Positions 45,297-52,561 of a DNA stretch of 64,000 nucleotides are shown here, piece after piece; the first letter of the stretch is position 1, and each line of letters starts with the position of its first letter. The DNA is taken from NCBI RefSeq assembly GCF_044357945.1, contig NZ_CP076563.1, forward strand, positions 744,001 through 808,000. Direction: 5' to 3'. The notes below the pieces were generated by a model, which saw only the letters and a program-made list of their open reading frames with translations, was not told the DNA's origin and did not search any database. Source of the DNA: QAND01 sp003150225 (GTDB lineage Bacteria; Bacillota; Clostridia; Christensenellales; QAND01). The position numbers and the translations under genes were made by a program.

Positions 45297-45325
45297 TATA
45301 ATGACTTTGTTCAGCATCGTGAACA
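45297..45325 (+). promoter_or_regulatory. extended -10 promoter and operator-like inverted repeat of the first Fic gene
   Basis: TGGTATAAT at 45294-45302 is an extended -10. At 45308-45325 TGTTCA and TGAACA flank GCATCG, right at the expected start of transcription. The CATCGTG core is shared with the 27-bp repeats near the second Fic gene. Confidence 0.5.
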
Positions 45326-45343
45326 TTATTAGGAGGTGACGCC

Positions 45344-46114
45344 ATGGCAATCTGGGATCAAATCGACGAGGCAAAAGCGGTCCTTGACGCTCTGCCTCCC
45401 CTTACCAATGGCAGCCTAATCCGGTTGGACGAGGAGTTCAGCTTACAGTTCAACTACAACTCCAACCGCATCGAGGGCAGCACCTTAACCGAGCAGGAAA
45501 CCCGGCTTGTGGTAAAGGACGGGATATCCATCAAGGGGAAACCCGTTCAGGATCAATTTGCCGCCATCGGCCATCAAAAAGCCTATGCCTATCTCTGCGA
45601 TCTGCTCCACGACAGCCCGCTGATTTCCGAGGAGATCATCCGGCAGGTACATCGGCTTGTACTGATGGGACAGCCCGAGGACGCTGGGCAATACCGCACC
45701 GTACCGGTATATATCGGCAATGCCGACGTGATCCTACCCTCTCCCAACCTGGTGCCCGCCCGGATGGAGCGGCTGATCCGGGAATACCGGGAAAAGCTGG
45801 CGTGCTGCCATCCCGTCCAGGCCGTTGCCTGGATGCACTTGGAGTTTGAGAGCATCCATCCCTTTGTGGACGGAAACGGACGTACTGGGCGGCTGATCCT
45901 CAACTATGAGCTCATGCGTCAGGGATACCCGCCCATCGATATCAAATATGCCGATGTAGAGCGATACTACGACTGCTTTAGGGAATACCAGGGCGGCGAT
46001 GAGAATCCCGGCCCCATGGAATACATGGTAGCGGAATACCTAAAGGACGCCCTTCAACGACGCATTGCGTTGGTGAAGGAATCCCACCGGCTTAGAACGG
46101 AACAGGAACGATAA
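45344..46114 (+). CDS. Fic-family protein (class II AMP-transferase type)
   Basis: The 256-residue protein has the full Fic motif HPFVDGNGRTGR with catalytic His172. It also has an N-terminal inhibitory motif SNRIEG at 40-45, where the glutamate blocks the ATP site as in class II Fic proteins. Fic enzymes usually attach AMP to a target hydroxyl. AGGAGGTGACGCC precedes ATG 45344. The gene has its own promoter and terminator between the Tad operon and the NHEJ genes, so it is an independent module. Confidence 0.9.
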   Translation: MAIWDQIDEAKAVLDALPPLTNGSLIRLDEEFSLQFNYNSNRIEGSTLTEQETRLVVKDGISIKGKPVQDQFAAIGHQKAYAYLCDLLHDSPLISEEIIRQVHRLVLMGQPEDAGQYRTVPVYIGNADVILPSPNLVPARMERLIREYREKLACCHPVQAVAWMHLEFESIHPFVDGNGRTGRLILNYELMRQGYPPIDIKYADVERYYDCFREYQGGDENPGPMEYMVAEYLKDALQRRIALVKESHRLRTEQER

Positions 46115-46140
46115 AGAGGCGCGTATGCGCCTCTTTTCTT
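46113..46140. terminator. bidirectional terminator between fic and the ligase gene
   Basis: AAAGAGGCGC / GCGCCTCTTT with a four-base loop has an A-run on one side and T-run on the other, between two convergent genes whose ends are 25 bp apart. Confidence 0.85.
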
Positions 46141-47086
46141 ATCTAACGATGCATTCCTCTGGCGGTTTATCGTCCCGTAGTCCTTTGTATACTGCCCGTC
46201 GCAACGATCCGTTCTTGGTTTTCTCCATGTACTCTACCCGGCAGACCAGCTTAGGCGGTATCCAAACAGCTTGTTCGTTTCCGTGGCCTTTGGGATACGG
46301 CAGAGGTGCAAAGGGCGCTGGTGGCAGCGCCTTGATCTTTTTCAAATCCGACTTAGATACGCCCATAGTAATGTGGCCTTTGTAGATTAGCTGTTCTCCA
46401 TCATATTGTCCAAGAATTAGGCTAACCAGCCCATCGGCCTTGTTGATGTACCCGCAGATCACAAAATCGTCATCCTCAAAAGTCTTGATCTTAATCCAAT
46501 CTTTTGTACGTTTGCCAAAGTAGTATTTGCTAGTTTTTCGTTTGGCTACAATCCCTTCCAGCTTTTGTTCCACGGTTAGGTTGTAAAAGGCAATGCCCTG
46601 ATCTTCTATGACCCGGGATACCGCCATCCAATCCGTTTCCTTCTTTACCATAGCCGACAGGAGTTTTTTTCGTTCCATCAATGGCTTCTGGGTCAATGAT
46701 TCGCCATCCTGATAAAGAATGTCAAAAGCAGTAAAGCAAACGGGCAAGGCATCGGCGGCAAGGCGTATCTTAAAAGGATCTCCCATGAGCGCACGGCGTT
46801 GCATCTCGCTAAAGTCCGGTTTGCCGTCTTTGATTACCAGCACCTCTCCATCTAAAATACACCGTTTTTTGACTTGCGTGTGTATCTCTCTTAACTCTGG
46901 ATAGGCAGCCGTTACATTGAGATTCCTTTTGTTTCGTAACTCTGTTCCGGTTTTGGGATCCAAATATGCGACACAACGCACCCCGTCTAATTTGAGCTCA
47001 TAGATATAGTCCGGGGAATCGAATGCCTCTCCCGACGCCCCGATCAGCATAGGCGCTATGCTCTTTTGTTCAAACAGGTCGCTCAT
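46139..47086 (-). CDS. ligD: ATP-dependent DNA ligase (LigD ligase-domain type)
   Basis: The 315-residue ligase has the nucleotidyl-transferase motif with adenylated Lys32 in ELKLDGVR, motif III (CFTAFDILY), motif IV (LEGIVAKR) and motif V (DWIKIKTF), then an OB-fold domain. It corresponds to the ligase part of LigD alone, without polymerase or phosphoesterase domains. It overlaps the Ku gene by four bases, so both are made together for non-homologous end joining. Confidence 0.9.
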   Translation of the reverse strand: MSDLFEQKSIAPMLIGASGEAFDSPDYIYELKLDGVRCVAYLDPKTGTELRNKRNLNVTAAYPELREIHTQVKKRCILDGEVLVIKDGKPDFSEMQRRALMGDPFKIRLAADALPVCFTAFDILYQDGESLTQKPLMERKKLLSAMVKKETDWMAVSRVIEDQGIAFYNLTVEQKLEGIVAKRKTSKYYFGKRTKDWIKIKTFEDDDFVICGYINKADGLVSLILGQYDGEQLIYKGHITMGVSKSDLKKIKALPPAPFAPLPYPKGHGNEQAVWIPPKLVCRVEYMEKTKNGSLRRAVYKGLRDDKPPEECIVR

Positions 47087-47883
47087 TTAGCCACGGCCCG
47101 TTTCCGGGTGGAGGGCCGTTTAGACGGCTTCTTTTGTTCAAGCGACTTTTGCAGGGCTTCCATCAGATTGATTACATTTCCACTCGTTTCCGTACTAGGC
47201 GCAACAAGTTTCTGGCCTGCGGCTTTTTTCTGAATGGCTTCCATTTCCCGTTCGTAGTATTCGTTCTTATATGCAGCAGGCTCAAATGGCTGTACCATTG
47301 CGTTGATCAGAGACTTTGCCACTTCCAACTGATTTTGCTCCACCTCTGGCTGGGTATACGCTTTTGGCATTGGCTGGATTTCTTCTGCATAGAACAGCGT
47401 TTCCGCTAAAATGCCGTTTTTCCCTGGGACCAGCGCAACTAATGTTTTACTGGTACGGATCACAGTCCGGGCAATCGCTATTTTATTTTCCTGCAACATA
47501 GCCGTGCGGAGCAGTTCAAATGCTTGCTCTCCACCGCCGTCCGGCACGACATAAAACGCCTTTTCAAAGTAAATCGGGTCTACTTCCTCTATGTCCGCAA
47601 AGTGCAGTATCTGAATGGATTTATCAAGCGGCGTCTTAATCGCTTCAAAATCATCATCTTCCATGATGACGTATTTCCCTTTTTCTATCTCATAGCCCCG
47701 GACGATATCCTCTTGCTTTACTTCCGTCCCATCGTCCAAAACCTTTTTATATCGGATTCTTTGATGGGTGTCCCGGTGTAGCTGGTTATAGCTGATCTTT
47801 TGTTCTCTGGTCGCTGTGTAAAAGGATACCGGGATATGAACCAATCCGAAACTAATTGCCCCTTTATGGGATACCGATGCCAT
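47083..47883 (-). CDS. ku: Ku DNA end-binding protein
   Basis: The 266-residue bacterial Ku begins ASVSHKGAISFGLVHIPV and has the core ring region with ADIEEVDPIYFEKAFYV, then a basic C-terminal tail that helps DNA binding. It binds double-strand ends and recruits the ligase. ATG 47883 has AAAGAGGTGATCC upstream. An in-frame GTG three codons earlier overlaps that site. Carrying Ku and ligase on a conjugative element is uncommon. Confidence 0.93.
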   Translation of the reverse strand: MASVSHKGAISFGLVHIPVSFYTATREQKISYNQLHRDTHQRIRYKKVLDDGTEVKQEDIVRGYEIEKGKYVIMEDDDFEAIKTPLDKSIQILHFADIEEVDPIYFEKAFYVVPDGGGEQAFELLRTAMLQENKIAIARTVIRTSKTLVALVPGKNGILAETLFYAEEIQPMPKAYTQPEVEQNQLEVAKSLINAMVQPFEPAAYKNEYYEREMEAIQKKAAGQKLVAPSTETSGNVINLMEALQKSLEQKKPSKRPSTRKRAVAK

Positions 47884-47929
47884 AAGGATCACCTCTTTCT
47901 TCTTTAGGGTGTCCTATCGCACAAAATCT

Positions 47930-48016
47930 TTGCGCCTACCGGCGCTTTTTTATTGGAGGTTAATCATGATACGAATGGATGAAATGGGTTTTCCAGCACG
48001 GATATATTACTCATAA
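47930..48016 (+). other. terminator-like hairpin and 16-residue leader-type frame upstream of Ku
   Basis: GCGCC / GGCGC plus TTTTTT at 47930-47951 is followed by GGAGG and a small frame at 47966-48016 encoding MIRMDEMGFPARIYYS. It may be a remnant of a deleted gene start. The rest of 48017-48329 is AT-rich and shows no gene; promoters for the next gene are likely near 48285. Confidence 0.3.
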
Positions 48017-48329
48017 TATATGCCGTTGAATTGAATGCTCCCGTTAGAAGTGGCAGATCCTTTTTACGCTTTTTTCGCAGATGATCTATAGGCTAGATTT
48101 CGTAAAAACATCGAGTTATGAAATAGATTATTCTAGTTCACTGTCAAAATGAATGTTTGCATGGCACAATGAATTAAAGAAAAATCAAAAAGCCAACTAG
48201 TGTGGTTTTTTGCATCATAACATCCAAACCTTTTTGAACATAAGTAAATTTGTCGAATATTGGCTAAACTATTTACATTTTTTACTAATAGTATATATTG
48301 GAAATAGAAAATAGTGTTAGGAGGCAAAA

Positions 48330-48701
48330 ATGAAAAAAATCCAAATAATACTATATTCCCTCTATTCTATCTTTCTATTAGCATTGCTTCTTTTGCAAAA
48401 TTACTTTGGAAATTCCTTAAGGAGTCTATTGGCGAGCTTTGATTTAAGAATAGTAATTTATAGTCAATTCATACTATTTGGGGCTGCTGTGTATTCAGAA
48501 AAAATATTTTCTTCCAGAACAAGCAGAAATCAAAGAATAGTGACTACGGCTTTAGGCACCATTGTATTTGGTGCCTATTATTTTTATCAATTCAAAATTC
48601 CTCTTTTTGCGCATCAAGCCAACCAATCCGTAATTTCCATAGCCTTTGTTGTAGCTGGCTATTTTCTAATTAGGTTAATAGAGGAGGTGAAGAATAGATA
48701 A
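48330..48701 (+). CDS. small four-helix membrane protein, paralogue of the one at 50337
   Basis: The 123-residue protein has four hydrophobic segments and ends AGYFLIRLIEEVKNR. The minus-strand gene at 50337-50768 encodes a protein of the same layout ending VGYFIFRFVEEVVEKN, so they are paralogues. GTTAGGAGGC precedes the ATG. The following gene encodes a secreted protein, and a related secreted-protein pseudogene lies next to the other paralogue. Confidence 0.6.
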   Translation: MKKIQIILYSLYSIFLLALLLLQNYFGNSLRSLLASFDLRIVIYSQFILFGAAVYSEKIFSSRTSRNQRIVTTALGTIVFGAYYFYQFKIPLFAHQANQSVISIAFVVAGYFLIRLIEEVKNR

Positions 48702-48757
48702 GCCAAAGAACAGCGGTAACCAATAAGACCAAACTCATCACTAAGGAGGAAAACAGA

Positions 48758-49474
48758 GTGAAAAAAATCATGAAATTTTGGCCATTGTTTTTAGCCCTAA
48801 TGATGACCGCCTTACCTCTTCAAGGGTTTGCTGCCAATAGTAATTATGTGCAGTTACCTGATACAGCAGTCGTTGCTATTCTCGAGAGTAACGAAGAACT
48901 CAGTATAGATGAAATTCGTACCAAATCAACTAAAGTAAAAACGGAAGTTCTTCAGGCAAGCGACCCTGCATTGCGAAACACTTCCTCCGTGCTGGTCTCA
49001 GAAATTTATGAATATGATCAGGTTTTGAGTCGCGTTCAGTTGGCAGATGGAACAGAAGTAACAAGACGTGCTAAAACTGTAATTGAGGAAATACAGCCCC
49101 GCTACAATTCTGAAACGACTAAATCAGAAAACGATGGATACTATACCCACTACATTACTTTTTACTATAATGAAACCACGAATGGCTATGCAACTTACTA
49201 CACTCTTGAAAGTTTGAAGCTAAGCCGCTCTAGGACGCAAAACGGTGGAGATATGGTATCTGGAACCTTAACTGCTTACTCACTTGCAGAAAGTCCAAAG
49301 ACAACAGTATCTACAGTTCCTATGGGTACAGCTGGTTTTTATATGAATTGTCCTGGGCATCCTCCGGTAATTGTTACATTCGGAGTTATTTCGGGGACCC
49401 TAGATTATGTCCTGAACATCAACGGAGTTAACTATACTCGACAGTGGCAGACTTACTTGCTTCATAACAGCTAA
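48758..49474 (+). CDS. secreted protein of unknown function
   Basis: The 238-residue protein has a signal peptide cleaved near QGFAAN (about residue 26) and a mainly beta-rich mature part with many Thr, Ser and Tyr. No known domain is seen. AAGGAGGAAAACAGA precedes the ATG. It pairs with the membrane protein gene 56 bp upstream. A decayed relative is at 49768-50253. Confidence 0.6.
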   Translation: MKKIMKFWPLFLALMMTALPLQGFAANSNYVQLPDTAVVAILESNEELSIDEIRTKSTKVKTEVLQASDPALRNTSSVLVSEIYEYDQVLSRVQLADGTEVTRRAKTVIEEIQPRYNSETTKSENDGYYTHYITFYYNETTNGYATYYTLESLKLSRSRTQNGGDMVSGTLTAYSLAESPKTTVSTVPMGTAGFYMNCPGHPPVIVTFGVISGTLDYVLNINGVNYTRQWQTYLLHNS

Positions 49475-49490
49475 GTAAATAAAGTAAAAG

Positions 49491-49524
49491 GTGAAGGGGC
49501 CGGCGTATGCTGGCCCCTTTTCAC
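49491..49524 (+). terminator. rho-independent terminator after the secreted-protein gene
   Basis: GTGAAGGGGCC-GGC / GCTGGCCCCTTTTCAC is a long stem with a T-run, 17 bp after the stop codon. Confidence 0.85.
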
Positions 49525-49535
49525 ATCTGAATAAT

Positions 49536-49589
49536 TTACCAACCAAGTAAAACATCAAGTTGATCAAATACCTGCGATGTTATAAGCAT
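49536..49589 (-). pseudogene. C-terminal scrap of another secreted-protein copy
   Basis: The minus strand reads QVFDQLDVLLGW then TAA, like the NRSARLNVLPGW end of the pseudogene at 49768. It seems to be a third, almost fully deleted copy of the same family. Confidence 0.4.
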
Positions 49590-49633
49590 CTTTTGTCGCC
49601 GGGCTCATATAGCGCAGTCATAGATGATATTTT

Positions 49634-49717
49634 ATGAGTATTTTCAAATACGATGTTGATGATCTTGAACCAGAACTTGAAAGGGAACAACTGCAAAAAA
49701 TAGAACTTGAAAGGTAA
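49634..49717 (+). CDS. possible 27-residue acidic peptide
   Basis: A short frame encodes MSIFKYDVDDLEPELEREQ plus a few charged residues and ends just before a terminator-like hairpin. There is no good ribosome site. It may be a gene remnant. Confidence 0.2.
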   Translation: MSIFKYDVDDLEPELEREQLQKIELER

Positions 49718-49743
49718 AGGGGGGCCATATTGGCCCCCCTTCC
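49716..49743. terminator. hairpin at the meeting point of the duplicated gene pairs
   Basis: GGGGGGCCA / TGGCCCCCC with a TAT loop, flanked by AAA and TTCCC, separates plus-strand and minus-strand copies. Confidence 0.6.
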
Positions 49744-49767
49744 CACGATCAATATGGTCAACATGAA

Positions 49768-50253
49768 TTACCAGCCGGGCAAAACATTTAGTCTAGCAGA
49801 ACGGTTATAAAGATTAACGCCTACTTGGACAGTAAAAGAGAGGGTACATGTCATCTGAGCTGCTCCTTGAAGCATTGCATCATGAGCTGTCGGATAAATA
49901 TTATAGTTATTGGTATCAGGTATGGAGTGGGTTGTGGTCAATGCCGTTTCCCTGCGTTCATACCCTGCTCCAGAGGTAAATATCGTAGTCTTCATATTAG
50001 AGTAAGAGGCAGTTCCTCCATGCAACGAAGAACGGTTATAGTTTACTCAAGTAAGATCAAAGTATGTCTGATAGAGGTTTAGTTTAACCAGATCATAATA
50101 AGCAATCATCTTATGACGGGAAATCCCGTCAAGATCTCTCTGATCGTCATAAGTCTGAGAATAACTGGCGTAAGGAACAATTTCCTCAACAATAGAAGAT
50201 GCATATTCTTCGACGATAGTCCATCCTCCATTGCGCTTCTTTTTAACAGCTGA
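49768..50253 (-). pseudogene. decayed copy of the secreted-protein gene
   Basis: The minus-strand frame resembles the 238-residue secreted protein (NGGWTIVEEYASSIVEEIVPY, then MIAYYDLVKLNLYQTYFDLT). It has a TGA stop at 50047-50049 and continues in the same frame (VNYNRSSLHGGTASYSN) to a stop at 49768. The signal-peptide end is missing: the frame meets a stop near 50254. So it is a 5'-truncated, interrupted relative of the 48758 gene. Confidence 0.6.
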
Positions 50254-50336
50254 TCATATTGAACATAAAATGATTAACTGGGTGTATTTTTTTGCTTTTA
50301 TGTTTTCTTCCTTTGTACATATTGGGACTCGGGTTC

Positions 50337-50768
50337 TCATTCTTCTGCCTGCTTATTTTTTTCTACCACTTCCTCAACAAATCTAAATATAAAGTATCCA
50401 ACAGAAAGGAATAATGAGACATTAATGAATTGAGTAATTTGTGCCATAAAAAATGCTACCCGATACTGTAAAATGTAATATAAAATGTTGATTATAATGC
50501 TACTTCCAAGGACAACAAGACAGGTCTTTTTTGAGTGCGATCTGGATAGTGACCTTTCCATCGCTAAACAAAATCCATATGGAATTAACATGGAAAAAGC
50601 AAATGCAGAAAATAGTATGAAGTTTCTATAATTTTCGATCATTTCGTATTGGATTATTGTAGCAATACGATTTGCTATCATAAGGAGTATAAGTAGAAAA
50701 ACAGGATACGTAAGATAAAGAATTTTGATACTTTTTTTCACGCTGATTCCCTCCTTTTTAATCTCCAT
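50337..50768 (-). CDS. small four-helix membrane protein, paralogue of the one at 48330
   Basis: The 143-residue protein has four hydrophobic segments and a charged C-terminus (RFVEEVVEKNKQAEE). GAGGGAATC-type sequence lies before a GTG inside the frame (VKKSIKILYL), which may be the true start nine codons in. It is arranged with the secreted-protein pseudogene as a mirror image of the 48330-49474 pair. Confidence 0.55.
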   Translation of the reverse strand: MEIKKEGISVKKSIKILYLTYPVFLLILLMIANRIATIIQYEMIENYRNFILFSAFAFSMLIPYGFCLAMERSLSRSHSKKTCLVVLGSSIIINILYYILQYRVAFFMAQITQFINVSLFLSVGYFIFRFVEEVVEKNKQAEE

Positions 50769-50904
50769 AATTTACCTTTTTCTTACTTTTATAATGACAG
50801 GAAGGAAATAGATGTCAATAGAAATCGACAAAAAAAAGATAAAAAATGCTAAAATCATACAAGCCTTTAAAAACCAAATGGCAATAGAGTGAGGAAAAAT
50901 AAAA

Positions 50905-51348
50905 ATGACAACCTTTGATTTTATCAGCATCCTTTTGGATGCTTTTTTTGTTGCTGGGCTTATATGGAGCAGCTATACCGACCTACAACATCGGAAGATC
51001 TCAAATGCCTGTGTACTCCTTCTTTTGTGTCTAGGATTGACCCGCACCTTTTTATCTCTTGCAGCCGGATCAATCGTATGGTATTTGCATCCGTTTGGAT
51101 TGCTCTTTGGCCTTCCCTTTTATATCGGCTGGCACCTTCACAAAGTAGGCGGCGGTGATGTAAAACTCGCCGCCGTCCTTGGTCTCTACTTTGGCCTCCC
51201 TGCTTGCGTTATTCTTGTGATCTTTATGCTACCTATCCTATTTGCATATTACCTATTCCTCCATACCTCTAAAGCCAGCGTAGCAATGGCCCCAATTTTT
51301 TCCTTGGCGGCCATTGCTATGTTGGTCATCCAATACTTGATTTTTTAA
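50905..51348 (+). CDS. A24-family prepilin peptidase (CpaA/TadV type)
   Basis: The 147-residue membrane protease has the two active-site aspartates of type IV prepilin peptidases: Asp26 in SSYTDLQHRKI and Asp85 in VGGGDVKL. It lacks the N-terminal methylase part, as CpaA/TadV do. It should cleave the leader of the pilin-like proteins encoded at 40988-42204. Its distance from the Tad operon suggests the locus was split by insertion of the Fic, NHEJ and duplicated modules. Confidence 0.88.
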   Translation: MTTFDFISILLDAFFVAGLIWSSYTDLQHRKISNACVLLLLCLGLTRTFLSLAAGSIVWYLHPFGLLFGLPFYIGWHLHKVGGGDVKLAAVLGLYFGLPACVILVIFMLPILFAYYLFLHTSKASVAMAPIFSLAAIAMLVIQYLIF

Positions 51349-51368
51349 TAATAGAAAGGATGTTGTCT

Positions 51369-51776
51369 ATGAAAGTATTGATTATCGAACCATCTTTTGA
51401 ACCACGGGAAGCAGAGATCGAAAGCGGCCTGGAATCCCTGCAATCTGTTGTGGGAGGGAACATTGAAGCAATCTATCCGTATGAAGATGAGGTGGCCATC
51501 ATCTGCAACGAGGAGGGGAAGATCAACGGTCTCCCGCTCAATCGCTCCATCGTTATGAATGGAGAAACCGTGGATATCATTGCCGGAACCTTTCTTGTCG
51601 CTGGCCTGACCAAATCCAACTTTGGTTCGTTGTCACCAGAACTTTTAAAAAAATACCATGATCTGTTCTATCCTGCGGAATTGTTCCAAATAGATCATCA
51701 CCAAATTAAATCCATAAAAATTCCTCCTAAAACAAAACGGCGTTCTCATAAGTCTGTTGATGATCTCGTCCGTTAA
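51369..51776 (+). CDS. DUF3846 family protein
   Basis: The 135-residue cytoplasmic protein begins MKVLIIEPSFEPREAEI and contains SLQSVVGGNIEAIYPYEDEVAIICNEEGKINGLPLNR, the pattern of DUF3846, common next to conjugation genes in Firmicutes. The role is unknown. ATG 51369 follows GAAAGG at a normal distance; an ATG at 51360 is too close to it. Confidence 0.82.
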   Translation: MKVLIIEPSFEPREAEIESGLESLQSVVGGNIEAIYPYEDEVAIICNEEGKINGLPLNRSIVMNGETVDIIAGTFLVAGLTKSNFGSLSPELLKKYHDLFYPAELFQIDHHQIKSIKIPPKTKRRSHKSVDDLVR

Positions 51777-51784
51777 CGCTACTG

Positions 51785-51868
51785 CCGGGCTCTGCCCGGT
51801 TGTGGCAAGCATCGCATTTGTGGCCCTCCGGCCACACCAATGCCGCTTGTTAGGGGATACTCCCCTAA
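51785..51868 (+). other. cluster of three perfect hairpins, candidate origin of transfer (oriT)
   Basis: Three perfect stems occur in 84 bp: CCGGGC / GCCCGG (51785-51799), GTGGCC / GGCCAC (51820-51835) and TTAGGGGA / TCCCCTAA (51850-51868). None ends in a clear T-run. The cluster is the only structured gap just upstream of the MobC and relaxase genes, the usual place of oriT. It is inferred from position and structure only. Confidence 0.45.
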
Positions 51869-51887
51869 TACCCCTAGAAAGGATGAT

Positions 51888-52238
51888 GTGTCTTTGTCCA
51901 ACGTCTTTCCCGAAGAACTATTTCGCTACCGGGAATGCCGCAGAGCTTTGGAATCCGAGCTCTTTTCTTCCCATGGCCGCATTTGCCTTTTTGCCCTTAA
52001 CGCCCTGGATCAGATTATCCAGCAATATGGATTCGACCATGTGTGCGCTGTTATAGCTACTACCATTAAAAGTAACGATCCCGAACAATACAGCCAGCGA
52101 ATACAGAAATGGGCCGATTCCATCCCTTCCCTCCCATTTTCAATGGAAGATCAGAAATCCCTATGCGTCTATGCCTCAAACTTTGCCCTAGAACGTGTGG
52201 CGCACTATCTATCCCTGGTGGCGAATGCCATTGCGTAA
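51888..52238 (+). CDS. element protein of unknown function preceding mobC
   Basis: The product of about 116 residues is soluble and helical, with RICLFALNALDQIIQQYGFDHVCAVIA in the middle. I place the start at GTG 51888, five bases after GAAAGG, because the upstream part of the open frame is the third hairpin. It overlaps mobC by 14 bp. Similar small proteins often accompany MobC/relaxase genes; I cannot name the family with confidence. Confidence 0.55.
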   Translation: MSLSNVFPEELFRYRECRRALESELFSSHGRICLFALNALDQIIQQYGFDHVCAVIATTIKSNDPEQYSQRIQKWADSIPSLPFSMEDQKSLCVYASNFALERVAHYLSLVANAIA

Positions 52239-52557
52239 AAGAACCTATCGAGCTCGTGTCTGGCTGGACGATCAGGAGTACCGAGCCTATCGATCAGCCG
52301 TAAAACAATCCGGGCTTACCCAGGAAACTTTTCTGCGCCAACTGATTACGGGGTATGTGCCACGGCCCGCCCCCCCAATGGACTACCATAGGATGATCCG
52401 AGAATTAAACTCCATCGGGAACAACTTGAACCAAATCGCCGCTGTTGCCAACAGCAACGGATATATCAACATTGAGGAATACCGGAAAGCGGTGGCATAT
52501 TTAAGGCGTGTTCTTTCAGAAATCCAAACCGCTATCGCCCTTCCAGAACGCAGGTGA
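52225..52557 (+). CDS. mobC: MobC-like relaxosome accessory protein
   Basis: The 110-residue protein has a ribbon-helix-helix-like N-terminus (RTYRARVWLDDQEYRAYRSAVKQSG) and the MobC segment RELNSIGNNLNQIAAVANSNG. MobC proteins help the relaxase open oriT. I chose ATG 52225, followed by a basic start. The relaxase reading frame begins at its end. Confidence 0.87.
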   Translation: MPLRKRTYRARVWLDDQEYRAYRSAVKQSGLTQETFLRQLITGYVPRPAPPMDYHRMIRELNSIGNNLNQIAAVANSNGYINIEEYRKAVAYLRRVLSEIQTAIALPERR

Positions 52558-52561
52558 TCCT

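Noticed and set aside
51840..51887. An earlier ATG start for the gene preceding mobC
   Set aside because: That stretch is the third perfect hairpin of the candidate oriT and lacks a ribosome site. GTG 51888 follows GAAAGG.
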